DNA from: Amycolatopsis sacchari
GTDB lineage: Bacteria; Actinomycetota; Actinomycetes; Mycobacteriales; Pseudonocardiaceae
Length of the DNA stretch: 64,000 nt
Assembly (NCBI RefSeq): GCF_900114035.1
Contig: NZ_FORP01000001.1
Location: 1-64,000, forward strand
Reading direction: 5' to 3'
Notes under the pieces: generated by a model
Seen by the model: the letters and a program-made list of their open reading frames with translations, nothing else
Databases searched by the model: none
What the model was told of the DNA's origin: nothing
Shown: positions 44,398 to 53,537 of the stretch, piece after piece
How the letters are laid out: each line of letters starts with the position of its first letter
Position numbering within the stretch: the first letter of the stretch is position 1
Position numbers and translations under genes: made by a program

Positions 44398-45734
44398 CGC
44401 GGCTGCTCCTCCTCCGCCGGGGCCGGCGCCTCCAGCCGGTGCACGCTCAGCTCCGCGATCCGGTGCCGGTCCATCGTCAGCACGGTGAGCCGCCAGCCGT
44501 CGACCTCGACGCCGTCGCCCGCCGCCGGGATGCGGCCCAGCCGCTCCAGCACCAGCCCGGCGATGGTCTCGTAGTCGCCCTCGGGCATGCGGAACCCGGT
44601 CAGCTCGCTGACCTCGTCGGCCCGCAGCTGCCCCGACACCAGCCAGGTGTCGGGGTCCAGCCGCTGCGACGCGGGCGCCTCACCCTGGTCGTGCTCGTCG
44701 CGGACGTCGCCGATGATCTCCTCGACGACGTCCTCCAGCGTCACCAGGCCCGCCGTGCCGCCGTACTCGTCGACGACCATCGCGATCTGGAAGCGCGAGT
44801 CCCGCAGCCTCGACAGCAGCGCGTCACCGGGCAGCGACTCCGGCACGGTCGGCACCGGCCGCATCACCGTGCCGATGCGGACGCTGCCGCGTTCCCTGGC
44901 CGGCACGGTGAAGGCCTGCTTGACGTGCACCGCGCCCTGGACGTCGTCGAGATCCTCGCGGTAGACGGGAAAACGGGAGTGCCCGGTCTCGCGGGAGAGC
45001 GCGACGAGGTCGTTGATCGTGTCGTCCACCGTCAGCGACTCGACCTGCACGCGCGGGGTCATCAGCTCGTCGGCGGTGCGGCCGCCGAAGCGCAGGGACT
45101 TGTCGAGCAGCTCCGCGGTCGAGGGCTCCAGCGTGCCGCTTTCCGCGCTGGTGCGCACGATCGAGCCCAGCTCCTGCGGCGAGCGCGCGGAGCGCAGCTC
45201 CTCCTGCGGCTCGACGCCGAACTTGCGCACCACCCAGTTCGCGCTGTTGTTCATCAGCGTGATGAGCCAGCGGAAGAGCGCGGAGAAGCGCGAGTGGTAG
45301 CCCATCACGGCCCGCGCGGTCTGCAACGGCCGCGCCACCGCGAGGTTCTTCGGCACCATCTCGCCGAGGATCATCGACAGCGACGTGGCCAGCAGCAGGG
45401 CTGCGACGAGCGACGCGCCCTCGGCGGCGCCCTCGGACAGGCCCAGCGCCGTCAGCGCGGGCCGCACGAGCCGCCCGATGAGCGGTTCGGCGAGGTAACC
45501 GGTGACCAGCGTGGTCAGCGTGATCGCGACCTGCGCGCCGGACAGCTGGTAGGACAGGTGGGCGTGGGCCTTGCGGACGATCTGGGACCGGCGGTCACCG
45601 GTCTGCCGGACGTCGGCCTCCACGGTGCTGCGCTCGAGCGCCGTCAGCGAGAACTCGGCCGCCACGGCCAGTCCGGTGCCGATGGTCAGCAGGACGAAGA
45701 ACAGCACGCCCAGCACGGAGAAGAGCACGTCCAT
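44394..45734 (-). CDS. CNNM/CBS/CorC_HlyC membrane protein, full-length form
   Basis: The 446-residue protein has the CNNM membrane domain (SYQLSGAQVAITLTTLVTGY, LSMILGEMVPKNLAVARPLQ), a CBS pair (TPRVQVESLTVDDTIND, then SRFPVYREDLDDVQGAVHVK) and a FAD-binding-like CorC_HlyC domain (MVVDEYGGTAGLVTLEDVVE). Together with the short form it gives the two-paralogue arrangement common in actinobacteria. Probable divalent-cation efflux or homeostasis. ATG at 45734. Confidence 0.93.
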   Translation of the reverse strand: MDVLFSVLGVLFFVLLTIGTGLAVAAEFSLTALERSTVEADVRQTGDRRSQIVRKAHAHLSYQLSGAQVAITLTTLVTGYLAEPLIGRLVRPALTALGLSEGAAEGASLVAALLLATSLSMILGEMVPKNLAVARPLQTARAVMGYHSRFSALFRWLITLMNNSANWVVRKFGVEPQEELRSARSPQELGSIVRTSAESGTLEPSTAELLDKSLRFGGRTADELMTPRVQVESLTVDDTINDLVALSRETGHSRFPVYREDLDDVQGAVHVKQAFTVPARERGSVRIGTVMRPVPTVPESLPGDALLSRLRDSRFQIAMVVDEYGGTAGLVTLEDVVEEIIGDVRDEHDQGEAPASQRLDPDTWLVSGQLRADEVSELTGFRMPEGDYETIAGLVLERLGRIPAAGDGVEVDGWRLTVLTMDRHRIAELSVHRLEAPAPAEEEQPR

Positions 45735-45805
45735 CAGCGCGCCCCTGCCGCTCGGCGGGCGGGATGGGAGTCGGGGGAGCCGGGTTCGTCACCCGGCTGG
45801 GTACT

Positions 45806-45818
45806 GTCACCAGGTGAC
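45806..45818. promoter_or_regulatory. Perfect 13-bp palindrome upstream of the CBS operon
   Basis: GTCACC-A-GGTGAC lies 72 bp upstream of the ATG at 45734 in a gap of 186 bp. It has the shape of an operator, but no regulator can be named. Confidence 0.35.
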
Positions 45819-45920
45819 TGCGCGTCGCGCACGGGTAGCGCTCACTCCTTGTCATGGCCGCTGAGGTGCCGTCCATGATACCGGGCGATCCGGTCAGCCG
45901 GGGCGTCCCTCGCGGGAAGG

Positions 45921-46490
45921 TCAGCCCCGCGGGTCGCGCCCGGTGAGCCCGAGCAGCCGTTCGGCGGCGGGCGCGCTGCCGGGCACGGGCACCGCTTCGG
46001 CGAAGATCCCGGTGCCCTGCCAGGACTCCAGCTGCGGGCCCATCGTGGTCAGCAGCGCCTCCGCCACGTCCTCCGGGATCGGTTGTGCCGCAGCGATCCC
46101 GCGCGCCAGGTCCCACGCGTGCACGGCCAGGTCGAGCGTCATCTGCCAGCCGTAGTCGGTCGCGTCCGCCTCGCCGTAGGACAGGTGCACGAGGCGGTCC
46201 GTCGCGCCGGGCTCGGTCCACGCCTCCCGCGCGGCGGCCGAGGACTTCTCCCACGCCCCGACCGGATCCGCGCCGAGCACGTCCCCGTCGTAGCGGTCGC
46301 CGACCTCGTCCAGCGTCTGTCCCGCCAGCAGGTGCGGCACCCAGAGCTGCTCGGAGACCAGGTGGTTGACCAGGTCCCGCACAGTCCACTCCGTGCACGG
46401 GGTGGGCGCGTCCCACTGGTCTTCGCGAACCTGGTGCACCGTCCGGTCGAACGTCCGCAGCGCTTCCCCATGAGCGTCGAGCAGGTTCAT
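45921..46490 (-). CDS. TIGR03086-type DinB/MDMPI-like protein
   Basis: The 189-residue protein shows TPCTEWTVRDLVNHLVSEQL and DLAVHAWDLARGI, the helices and metal-binding His of the mycothiol-dependent maleylpyruvate isomerase N-domain family. Its ATG at 46490 overlaps the upstream AcnR-like gene by 4 bp. Catalytic role unknown; members are thought to use mycothiol or bind a metal. Confidence 0.88.
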   Translation of the reverse strand: MNLLDAHGEALRTFDRTVHQVREDQWDAPTPCTEWTVRDLVNHLVSEQLWVPHLLAGQTLDEVGDRYDGDVLGADPVGAWEKSSAAAREAWTEPGATDRLVHLSYGEADATDYGWQMTLDLAVHAWDLARGIAAAQPIPEDVAEALLTTMGPQLESWQGTGIFAEAVPVPGSAPAAERLLGLTGRDPRG

Positions 46491-47077
46491 GGCTCCAGCG
46501 AAGCACGAACGCGGTGCCGGCGCACGCTTTCTTCGACGAGGTCGAGCACGGGGCCCAGGTCGTCGGCGGGCAGGCCCATCGCCAGGTGCGACACGAGCCC
46601 CTCCAGCACCAGCTCCAGGTACGACGTGAGCACGTCGACGTCCACGTCGTCGCGGAGGTTGCCCGCTTCGCGCTGGCGCAGCAGGCGCTGCCGCGTCGCG
46701 TCGGTGAGCTGCCGCGAGCGTTCCGCCCAGCGGGCGCGGAACTCCGGGTCGGTGCGCAGCCGGCGCGACACCTCCAGCCGCGTGCCGAGCCAGTCCGCCG
46801 GGTGCTCACCGCCGCCGAGCAGGTCCCGCATCACCTGCACCAGACCCTGGGCGGCGACGACGTCGGCCATCCGCGCGGCGTCCTCCTCCGCGAGGGCGAG
46901 GAACAAGGACTCTTTGTCGCGGAAGTGGTGGAAGATCGCGCCGCGGGACAGGCCGGTGGCTTCCTCCAGCCGCCGCACCGTGGCACCCTCGTAGCCGTAC
47001 CTGGCGAAGCACACGCGGGAACCGTCGAGGATCTGGCGCCGGCGCGCGTCGAGATGATCCTGGCTCACCCGTGGCAT
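46487..47077 (-). CDS. acnR: TetR-family regulator of the AcnR type
   Basis: The 196-residue protein has RRQILDGSRVCFARYGYEGA, then TVRRLEEATGLSRGAIFHHF and RDKESLFLALAEEDAARMAD. This tracks the corynebacterial aconitase repressor AcnR almost residue for residue across the helix-turn-helix, and LVQVMRDLL continues it. It should repress aconitase. In corynebacteria acnR follows acn; here acnA is 12 kb away. A matching box lies upstream (47115-47130). Confidence 0.85.
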   Translation of the reverse strand: MPRVSQDHLDARRRQILDGSRVCFARYGYEGATVRRLEEATGLSRGAIFHHFRDKESLFLALAEEDAARMADVVAAQGLVQVMRDLLGGGEHPADWLGTRLEVSRRLRTDPEFRARWAERSRQLTDATRQRLLRQREAGNLRDDVDVDVLTSYLELVLEGLVSHLAMGLPADDLGPVLDLVEESVRRHRVRASLEP

Positions 47078-47114
47078 TCGCTGATCGTGTCACGCGCGGT
47101 AGTTCTTACGCAAT

Positions 47115-47130
47115 CCGTACGTACGTACTG
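47115..47130. promoter_or_regulatory. AcnR-like box upstream of acnR
   Basis: CCGTACGTACGTACTG matches the corynebacterial AcnR motif as I recall it (CAGNACnnncGTACTG) at every fixed position except the second. It lies 38 bp before the acnR ATG, in the divergent gap with egtA, which suggests autoregulation. Confidence 0.65.
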
Positions 47131-47214
47131 TGTCCGTCTCGCGGCGCCTGAAATTGTCGTACCGCGCGTGTAGCGTCCGAACCCGAGTGATCCTCCTGAC
47201 GAAGCAGGTGTGAC

Positions 47215-48468
47215 ATGACCACGGTTCGCCACGTCCCGGGGCCCGCCGGAGGTGCGAACGGAGTGGCCGCGAAGGTCGTCTCCGATCGTGCCGCCGGCGA
47301 AGCCTACGTCGCGTCGGTGTGCTTCAAGCACGGCCCTCCGAGACTGCTGGGGGTCGAGCTGGAGTACACCGTCCACTACGCCGACGATCCCCGGAAACCA
47401 CTGCAGGCCCCCGATCTCGCCCGTGCGCTCGGCGCGCACGCGCCCAGCACGCTCGTCCCCGGCAGCCCCGCGCTGCCGCTGCCCGCCGGTTCGCCGCTCA
47501 CCCTCGAACCGGGCGGCCAGGTGGAGATCTCCGCGCTCCCGCAGGAATCGCTGCGGGACCTCGACCGCGTCGTCTCCGCCGATCTCACCTACCTGACCGA
47601 TCTGCTCGCCCGCGCCGGGTTCGCCCTCGGCGAAACGGGGATCGACCCGTTCCGCCCGCCGGCCCGGCTGCTCACCACTCCGCGCTACGCCACCATGGAG
47701 CGCCGGTTCGCCCCGCTGGGGCCGGGCGGCATCACCATGATGTGCAGCACCGCCGGGCTGCAGATCTGCGTCGACAGCGGGGAAAGCGACGAACTGCCCG
47801 CCCGCTGGGCGGCCGTGCACGCGCTCGGCCCGCCGCTGCTGGCCCTGTTCGCCAACTCGCCGCGGCACGCGGGCCGGGACACCGGCCTGGCGTCGGCGCG
47901 CTGGCAGGCGGTGCTCGACACCGAGCACGCCCGCACGTTCGCCACGCCGCCGTCGGACGATCCGCCCGCGACGTGGGCCCGGCGCATGATGGACACCCCG
48001 TTGTTGCTGGTGCGGCGGCAGGACGGGCCGTGGGACGCGCCGGACGGGCTCACCTTCGCCGACTGGGTGGCCGGGCGGGGCGCCGCGGGGCTGCTCGCCC
48101 CGCCGACGACGGACGACCTCGACTACCACCTCACGACGATGTTCACCCCGGTGCGCCCGCACGGCTACCTGGAGGTGCGCTACCTGGACGCGCAGCCGGG
48201 CGACCGCTGGCTGCACCCGGTGGCACTGCTGACCGCACTGCTCGCCCGTCCCTCCACTGTGGACGAGGTACTGGCGCTGTGCGAACCCGTCCCCGACGCG
48301 TGGGAGCGCGCCGCGCGCGACGGGCTGCGTGACCGCGAGATCGCCGCGGTGGCGCGGAAAGTGGCGGACCTGGGCTGTGCGCACCTGCCGGCCACGGGGC
48401 TGCCGCCCGGAAAGATCCACGAGATCAGCGACGGCGTGCAGCGGCTGGTGCACGCCGGAAGGGGATGA
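47215..48468 (+). CDS. egtA: Glutamate-cysteine ligase EgtA (ergothioneine pathway)
   Basis: The 417-residue protein makes gamma-glutamylcysteine, the sulfur donor of ergothioneine. It has the GCS2-like core LLGVELEYTVHYADD, LEPGGQVEISALPQESLRDL, ERRFAPLGPGGITMMCSTAG and HGYLEVRYLDAQPGDRW. It heads egtABCD, with a 4-bp overlap to egtB. ATG at 47215. Confidence 0.93.
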   Translation: MTTVRHVPGPAGGANGVAAKVVSDRAAGEAYVASVCFKHGPPRLLGVELEYTVHYADDPRKPLQAPDLARALGAHAPSTLVPGSPALPLPAGSPLTLEPGGQVEISALPQESLRDLDRVVSADLTYLTDLLARAGFALGETGIDPFRPPARLLTTPRYATMERRFAPLGPGGITMMCSTAGLQICVDSGESDELPARWAAVHALGPPLLALFANSPRHAGRDTGLASARWQAVLDTEHARTFATPPSDDPPATWARRMMDTPLLLVRRQDGPWDAPDGLTFADWVAGRGAAGLLAPPTTDDLDYHLTTMFTPVRPHGYLEVRYLDAQPGDRWLHPVALLTALLARPSTVDEVLALCEPVPDAWERAARDGLRDREIAAVARKVADLGCAHLPATGLPPGKIHEISDGVQRLVHAGRG

Positions 48469-49820
48469 CCGACGTGACCGAGATCCTGACCGAGGCCCCG
48501 AGCGGGTTCGAGGAACGCAGCGCCGAGCAGCTGCGTGACCACGCGGCGCTGGCGCTCACCCGCGCGCGGGAGCGGAGCACCGCGCTGACCGACGCGGTGG
48601 ACGACGAGGACCTGGTGCGCCAGCACTCGAAGCTGATGTCCCCGCTGGTGTGGGACCTCGCGCACATCGGCAGCCAGGAAGAGCTCTGGCTGGTGCGGGA
48701 CGTCGGCGGCCGCGAGCCGCTGCGGCCCGACATCGACGACCTGTACGACGCCTTCCAGCACCCCCGCGCGGACCGGCCCTCGCTGCCGCTGCTCGGGCCC
48801 GCCGAGGCGCGCCAGTACGTGGGCGAGGTGCGGGCGAAGGCGTTCGAGGTGCTGGAAAAGGCGCCGCTGAGCGGGCGCAGGCTCACCGAGGCGGCGTTCG
48901 CGTTCGGCATGATCACCCAGCACGAGCAGCAGCACGACGAGACGATGCTGGCCACCCACCAGCTCCGCCGGGGCGAGCCCGTGCTGCACGCGCCGGCCGC
49001 GCCGGGCCGCCGCACGGGCTCGCTGCCCGAAGAGGTGCTGGTGCCCGGCGGGCCGTTCCTGATGGGCACGAGCGTCGAACCGTGGGCGCTGGACAACGAG
49101 CGGCCCGCGCACGAGGTCGACGTGCCCGCGTTCTTCATCGACACCACGCCGGTCACCAACGGGCAGTACTTCGAGTTCCTCGACGCCGGTGGCTACGACC
49201 AGCGCCGGTGGTGGAGCGACGCGGGCTGGGAGTACCGCACCGCGCACGACATCACGGCGCCCCGGTTCTGGCGGCGGGAGCCCGGCGGGTGGTGGCGCAC
49301 GAGGTTCGGCGTCCACGAGCCCGTGCCCGCCGACCAGCCGGTGGTGCACGTGTCGTTCTACGAGGCCGAGGCGTACGCGAGGTGGGCGGGCAAGCGGCTG
49401 CCCACCGAAGCCGAGTGGGAGAAGGCCGCCCGCTGGGACCCGGCGACCGGGCAGTCGCGGCGGTACCCGTGGGGCAACGAGGACCCGAAGCCGGAGCACG
49501 CCAACCTCGGCCAGGTCCACCTGAGCCCGGCGGCGGCGGGTGCGTACCCGGCGGGAGCCTCGGCGCTCGGGGTGCACCAGCTGATCGGCGACGTCTGGGA
49601 GTGGACGAGCAGCGACTTCGCGGGGTACCCGGGGTTCGCCGCGTTCCCGTACCGCGAGTACTCGGAGGTCTTCTTCGGACCGGAGTACAAGGTGCTGCGG
49701 GGCGGCTCGTTCGGCACGGACGCGGCGGCGATCCGCGGCACGTTCCGCAACTGGGACTACCCGATCCGGCGGCAGATCTTCTCCGGGTTCCGCTGCGCGA
49801 GGGACGCCGAGGGTGTGTAG
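48465..49820 (+). CDS. egtB: Hercynine oxygenase EgtB
   Basis: The 451-residue iron enzyme joins hercynine and gamma-glutamylcysteine as a sulfoxide. The N-terminal DinB-like part has LMSPLVWDLAHIGSQEELWL and ITQHEQQHDETMLATHQL (metal-ligand His). The C-terminal FGE-sulfatase domain has VPGGPFLMGTS, RLPTEAEWEKAARWDPATG, DVWEWTSSDF and LRGGSFGTD. The egtC GTG begins 8 bp before its stop. Confidence 0.96.
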   Translation: MTDVTEILTEAPSGFEERSAEQLRDHAALALTRARERSTALTDAVDDEDLVRQHSKLMSPLVWDLAHIGSQEELWLVRDVGGREPLRPDIDDLYDAFQHPRADRPSLPLLGPAEARQYVGEVRAKAFEVLEKAPLSGRRLTEAAFAFGMITQHEQQHDETMLATHQLRRGEPVLHAPAAPGRRTGSLPEEVLVPGGPFLMGTSVEPWALDNERPAHEVDVPAFFIDTTPVTNGQYFEFLDAGGYDQRRWWSDAGWEYRTAHDITAPRFWRREPGGWWRTRFGVHEPVPADQPVVHVSFYEAEAYARWAGKRLPTEAEWEKAARWDPATGQSRRYPWGNEDPKPEHANLGQVHLSPAAAGAYPAGASALGVHQLIGDVWEWTSSDFAGYPGFAAFPYREYSEVFFGPEYKVLRGGSFGTDAAAIRGTFRNWDYPIRRQIFSGFRCARDAEGV

Positions 49821-50571
49821 GCACCTCGCGTACCTCGGACCGCCGGTCTCGCCTGCCGAGCTGGTGTTCGGCGCGCCGCATTCGCTGCTGCACCAGTCTT
49901 ACGCGCCCGCGGACATGCGGGGCGGCGGCACGGTGAACGCCGACGGCTTCGGCTTCGCGTGGTACAGCGGCGGCACGCCGGTGCGGTACCGGCGGGCGAG
50001 TCCGATTTGGACGGACGACGACGCGCCCGTGCTCGCCGGGTCGGTGCGCTCGGGCGCGTTCGTGGCGGCGGTGCGCAACGGCACGGTCGGGATGCCGCTG
50101 GCGGAGGGCGCGTGCGCGCCCTTCGTCGACGGGCCGTGGGCGTTCAGCCACAACGGGCGGGTCACCGGCTGGCCCGGCTCGCTCACCGCGCTGGCGGGCA
50201 AGCTGCCGGTCGCCGACCTGCTCACGCTGGAGGCGCCCACGGATTCCGCCGTGCTGTGGGCGCTGCTGCGGGAGCGGCTGCGGGCGGGGGAGCACCCGGT
50301 GCAGGCCGTCACCGACCTCGTCCTGCGCACCGAACGGGCCGCGCCCGGTTCGCGGCTCAACCTGCTGCTCACCGACGGCGAGACCCTGGTGGCCACCGCC
50401 TGGACCCACGCGCTGTCGTACCGGGTGCGCGACGGGGCGGTGGTGGTCGCCTCCGAACCGACCGATCCCGGCCCGGACTGGACACCGGTGCCCGAAGGCC
50501 ACGCCGTCGTCGCGCGCGCCGGCGCGGCCGACCTCATCCCCCTCGACGCTGATCGGAGTGCCCTGTCATGA
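49813..50571 (+). CDS. egtC: Gamma-glutamyl hercynylcysteine sulfoxide hydrolase EgtC
   Basis: The 252-residue class II glutamine amidotransferase-type protein has the catalytic Cys at residue 2 (M-C-R-H-L-A-Y-L-G) and a GPWAFSHNGRVTGWPG motif. It removes the glutamate from the EgtB product. The GTG start at 49813 overlaps egtB and is fixed by the need for an N-terminal Cys. Confidence 0.95.
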   Translation: MCRHLAYLGPPVSPAELVFGAPHSLLHQSYAPADMRGGGTVNADGFGFAWYSGGTPVRYRRASPIWTDDDAPVLAGSVRSGAFVAAVRNGTVGMPLAEGACAPFVDGPWAFSHNGRVTGWPGSLTALAGKLPVADLLTLEAPTDSAVLWALLRERLRAGEHPVQAVTDLVLRTERAAPGSRLNLLLTDGETLVATAWTHALSYRVRDGAVVVASEPTDPGPDWTPVPEGHAVVARAGAADLIPLDADRSALS

Positions 50572-51515
50572 GCGACCGCGCGGAAGCCCTGCGCACCGAC
50601 GTCCGGTCCGGATTCTCGGCGGCGCAGAAGTGGTTGCCCGCCAAGTGGTTCTACGACGCCCGCGGCAGCGCGTTGTTCGAGGACATCACCAGGCTGCCGG
50701 AGTACTACCCGACGCGGGCCGAACGCGAGACGCTGGCCCGCGAGGCGGGTGAGATCGCCCGCGTCACCGGCGCCAGCACGCTCGTCGAGCTGGGGTCCGG
50801 GTCGAGCGAGAAGACCCGCCTGCTGCTCGACGGCCTGCGTGCCCACGGCACGCTGCGCACGTTCGTGCCGCTGGACGTGTCGGCCTCGGCGCTCGACGAG
50901 GCGGTGGCCGCGATCCGGGCCGACTACCCCGGTCTGGAGGTGCACGGCGTCGTCGGCGACTTCACCGAGGACCTCGGCCTGCTGCCCGGTGAGCCGCCGC
51001 GGCTCGTCGCGTTCCTCGGCGGCACGATCGGCAACTTCCTGCCCGCCGAGCGGATCAAGTTCCTCCGCTCGGTCCGGGCCGTGCTGGCCGAGGGGGAGTG
51101 GCTGCTGCTGGGCACCGACCTCGTCAAGGACCCGGAGACGCTGGTGCGCGCCTACGACGACGCGGCCGGGGTGACCGCCGAGTTCAACCGGAACATGCTG
51201 CGCGTGGTGAACGACCTGCTCGGCGCCGACTTCGACCCGGGCGGGTTCGCGCACGAGGCGTACTGGGACGCCGAGCGCGAGTGGATCGAGATGCGGCTGC
51301 GGGCCACGGAGGAGACGACCGTGCACATCCCCGGCGCGGGGATGACGGTGCACTTCGCCGAGGGCGAGTACATCCGCACGGAGATCTCGGCGAAGTTCCG
51401 GGCCGGTGGTGTCGCGGCCGAGCTGGCGGAGAGCGGCTTCGCGGTGGAACGCTGGTGGACCGACGCGGAACGCCGCTTCGGGGTGTCCCTGTCCAGGGCG
51501 GTTCGTGAGGGGTGA
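50568..51515 (+). CDS. egtD: L-histidine N(alpha)-methyltransferase EgtD
   Basis: The 315-residue SAM-dependent enzyme trimethylates histidine to hercynine. It has LPAKWFYDARGSALFEDITR (DUF2260-type start), motif I TLVELGSGSSEKTRLLLDGL, VPLDVSASALDEAVAAI and LVAFLGGTIGNFLPAER. ATG overlaps egtC by 4 bp. No egtE C-S lyase follows. Confidence 0.96.
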   Translation: MSDRAEALRTDVRSGFSAAQKWLPAKWFYDARGSALFEDITRLPEYYPTRAERETLAREAGEIARVTGASTLVELGSGSSEKTRLLLDGLRAHGTLRTFVPLDVSASALDEAVAAIRADYPGLEVHGVVGDFTEDLGLLPGEPPRLVAFLGGTIGNFLPAERIKFLRSVRAVLAEGEWLLLGTDLVKDPETLVRAYDDAAGVTAEFNRNMLRVVNDLLGADFDPGGFAHEAYWDAEREWIEMRLRATEETTVHIPGAGMTVHFAEGEYIRTEISAKFRAGGVAAELAESGFAVERWWTDAERRFGVSLSRAVREG

Positions 51516-51527
51516 TCGAATAGCCCG

Positions 51528-51995
51528 GTGAACCCGTTACCTCGTATCGCACTCTGGCTCGCGTCCCAGCCGTGGTTCATGCGCGCGGCGAAGGTCGTGC
51601 CTCCGCTCGACAAGCGGCTGTACCGGCTGACCGGCGGGCGCGTGTCGCTGCTCGGGCTGGCGAGCCTGCCGTCGATGCGGCTGACCACCATCGGCCGCAA
51701 GAGCGGGCTGGAGCGCAGCGTGAACCTGCTCTACTTCCCGTACGGGGACCGGTACGTGCTGATCGCCTCGAACTGGGGCAAACCGGACGACCCGCAGTGG
51801 GCGCGGAACCTGCGTGCCGAACCGAAGGCGACGGTCGAGGTCCGCAGGCAGCGCGTGCCGGTGCTGGCGACCGAGGTGACGGGCGAGCGGTACGAGTCCC
51901 TCTGGCGGGAGGTGCTGGAGTTCTGGCCCGGGTACGCGATGGAGCGGTCCGTCGCGGGGCGCGAGCTGCCGCTGTTCATCCTCGAACGGCGCTGA
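51528..51995 (+). CDS. Ddn-type (deazaflavin F420-dependent) nitroreductase family protein
   Basis: The 155-residue split-barrel protein has LPSMRLTTIGRKSGLERSVN and ASNWGKPDDPQWARNLRAEP, the Ddn/FDOR-B signatures for F420 binding. It follows egtD by 12 bp and likely shares its transcript, though a part in ergothioneine synthesis is not known. GTG start at 51528. Confidence 0.9.
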   Translation: MNPLPRIALWLASQPWFMRAAKVVPPLDKRLYRLTGGRVSLLGLASLPSMRLTTIGRKSGLERSVNLLYFPYGDRYVLIASNWGKPDDPQWARNLRAEPKATVEVRRQRVPVLATEVTGERYESLWREVLEFWPGYAMERSVAGRELPLFILERR

Positions 51996-52005
51996 GGTTG
52001 TTGTT

Positions 52006-52043
52006 CCGGTGCCCCGGCCCGTGTGGCCGGGGCACCGGTGTTT
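52006..52043 (+). terminator. Terminator after the egt operon
   Basis: CCGGTGCCCCGGCC, loop CGTGT, GGCCGGGGCACCGG: a perfect 14-bp stem followed by TGTTTTC, 10 bp after the stop of the Ddn-like gene. Confidence 0.92.
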
Positions 52044-52370
52044 TCGGGGGTGGCGTGTGGGCGAGTCGGGGGGTTGCTGGGGTCGCTTCCCGCCGGTGCC
52101 CGCCACTGGTTCCGATGGTGGCGCGTGTGGCCGAGCTGCGTCGTACCCTTCGGCGCCCGACCCCGCCGGGCGGGCACGGTTGCTCCCCGCAGCGCGGCCA
52201 TTCCCCGCCACCCCGGGACGTCGCGTATATCCGATTTGGACGGTAATGCGAGAAACCCCGGGTGAACATCCGCTGAACCTCTCGCGGGACCCCCTCGCGG
52301 ACGGCTGAAATTCACTTCCGGCGCTTACGCTCCGCTCGCAGTTGTCAGCCGTTCGAGCGATAGGAGCACG
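52044..52370 (+). promoter_or_regulatory. Upstream region of efeO
   Basis: This gap of about 330 bp to efeO holds no gene I can support. It should carry the promoter and any iron-responsive site for efeO. No Fur/DtxR/IdeR-type 19-bp palindrome was evident by eye. Confidence 0.35.
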
Positions 52371-53537
52371 GTGTCGCGCTGGCTTGTGGGCGTGGTGCTC
52401 GCGGGGGTAGTGGTCGTCGTCGGGGGAGTGGTCTTCCTGGCCTGGCAGGGCACGCCCGCCGCGGCCCCGGGCGACCCGGTGATCACCGTTTCCCGCTCCT
52501 CCTGCGGACAGGGCTGGACCGATCCGCGCCCCGGGGTGCAGTCCTTCCAGGTGCACAACACCGGCTCCGTCACCGCCGAGGCCGACCTCGTCGACCCGAC
52601 CACCGGTACCGTCTACGGCGAGGTCGAAGGCCTCGGCCCCGGCACCACCAGGACGCTGCAGGTCACGCTCGGCAACGGCGTCTACGCCTTCCGGTGCACG
52701 CCCGAGGAGACCGACCCGATCACCGGCCCCAGCGTCACCATCACGGGCGGTGACGACCGCTCCGGACCGGCCGTCGTGCCGGTCAGCCGCAACGACCTGC
52801 TCGGCCCCCTGCGCGACTACCAGGCCTACGTCGCGACGGGCCTCGACACGCTGGCCGGGCAGGCCGACGCCCTCCGCGACGCCGTGCACCGCGGCGACCG
52901 CGCGGGCAGCGAGGCCGCCTGGCTCACCGCGCACCTCACCTACGAACGCCTGGGCGCCGCGTACGACGCCTTCGGCGACTCCGACGGCGCCATCAACGGC
53001 ACGGCCGACGGCCTGCCCGGCGGCACCGCCGACGAGGGCTTCACCGGCTTCCACCGCCTCGAAAACGGCCTGTGGCACAACGAGGACCTCGCCGCGCTGG
53101 CCCCCGTCGCCGACCAGCTCGACGCCGACGTGCACCAGCTGCGCACCGACCTGCCCACCCTGCAGGTCGACCCGAACGACCTGGGCCTGCGCGCCCACGA
53201 GATCCTGGAGAACACCCTGCAGTTCGAACTCACCGGCCGCACCGACTACGGCAGCGGGACCACGCTCGCCACGGCGCTGGCCAACCTCGACGGCACCCGC
53301 GAGGTGCTGACGGTCCTGCGCCCGGTGCTGGCCCCGCGCATGCCGATGTCCGATGTGGACACCTGGCTCGACCGCACCGACCGTGCGCTCCACACCGCGC
53401 AGCGGCCCGACGGCACCTGGACGCCCGTCACGCAGCTGTCCCGCGAGCAGCGCGAGAAGATCGACGGCGCGGTGAGCGGGCTCGTCGAGCGGCTCGCCCC
53501 GATCGCCGCCATCACCGAACCGAGGCGGGTCCCGTGA
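52371..53537 (+). CDS. efeO: Iron uptake protein EfeO
   Basis: The 388-residue protein has a N-terminal membrane segment ([20 protein letters not shown]), a cupredoxin-like domain ([22 protein letters not shown]) and a C-terminal imelysin/M75 domain. That domain includes [20 protein letters not shown], where the H-R-L-E motif is the iron site, and [16 protein letters not shown]. It binds and hands iron to the EfeU permease, which is not present here. GTG start after AGGAGC; efeB overlaps by 4 bp. Confidence 0.93.
   Translation: MSRWLVGVVLAGVVVVVGGVVFLAWQGTPAAAPGDPVITVSRSSCGQGWTDPRPGVQSFQVHNTGSVTAEADLVDPTTGTVYGEVEGLGPGTTRTLQVTLGNGVYAFRCTPEETDPITGPSVTITGGDDRSGPAVVPVSRNDLLGPLRDYQAYVATGLDTLAGQADALRDAVHRGDRAGSEAAWLTAHLTYERLGAAYDAFGDSDGAINGTADGLPGGTADEGFTGFHRLENGLWHNEDLAALAPVADQLDADVHQLRTDLPTLQVDPNDLGLRAHEILENTLQFELTGRTDYGSGTTLATALANLDGTREVLTVLRPVLAPRMPMSDVDTWLDRTDRALHTAQRPDGTWTPVTQLSREQREKIDGAVSGLVERLAPIAAITEPRRVP

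Noticed and set aside
47215-51995. Biosynthetic gene cluster for a new metabolite
   Set aside because: The genes are the known ergothioneine set; no PKS, NRPS, RiPP precursor or terpene synthase is present in the window.
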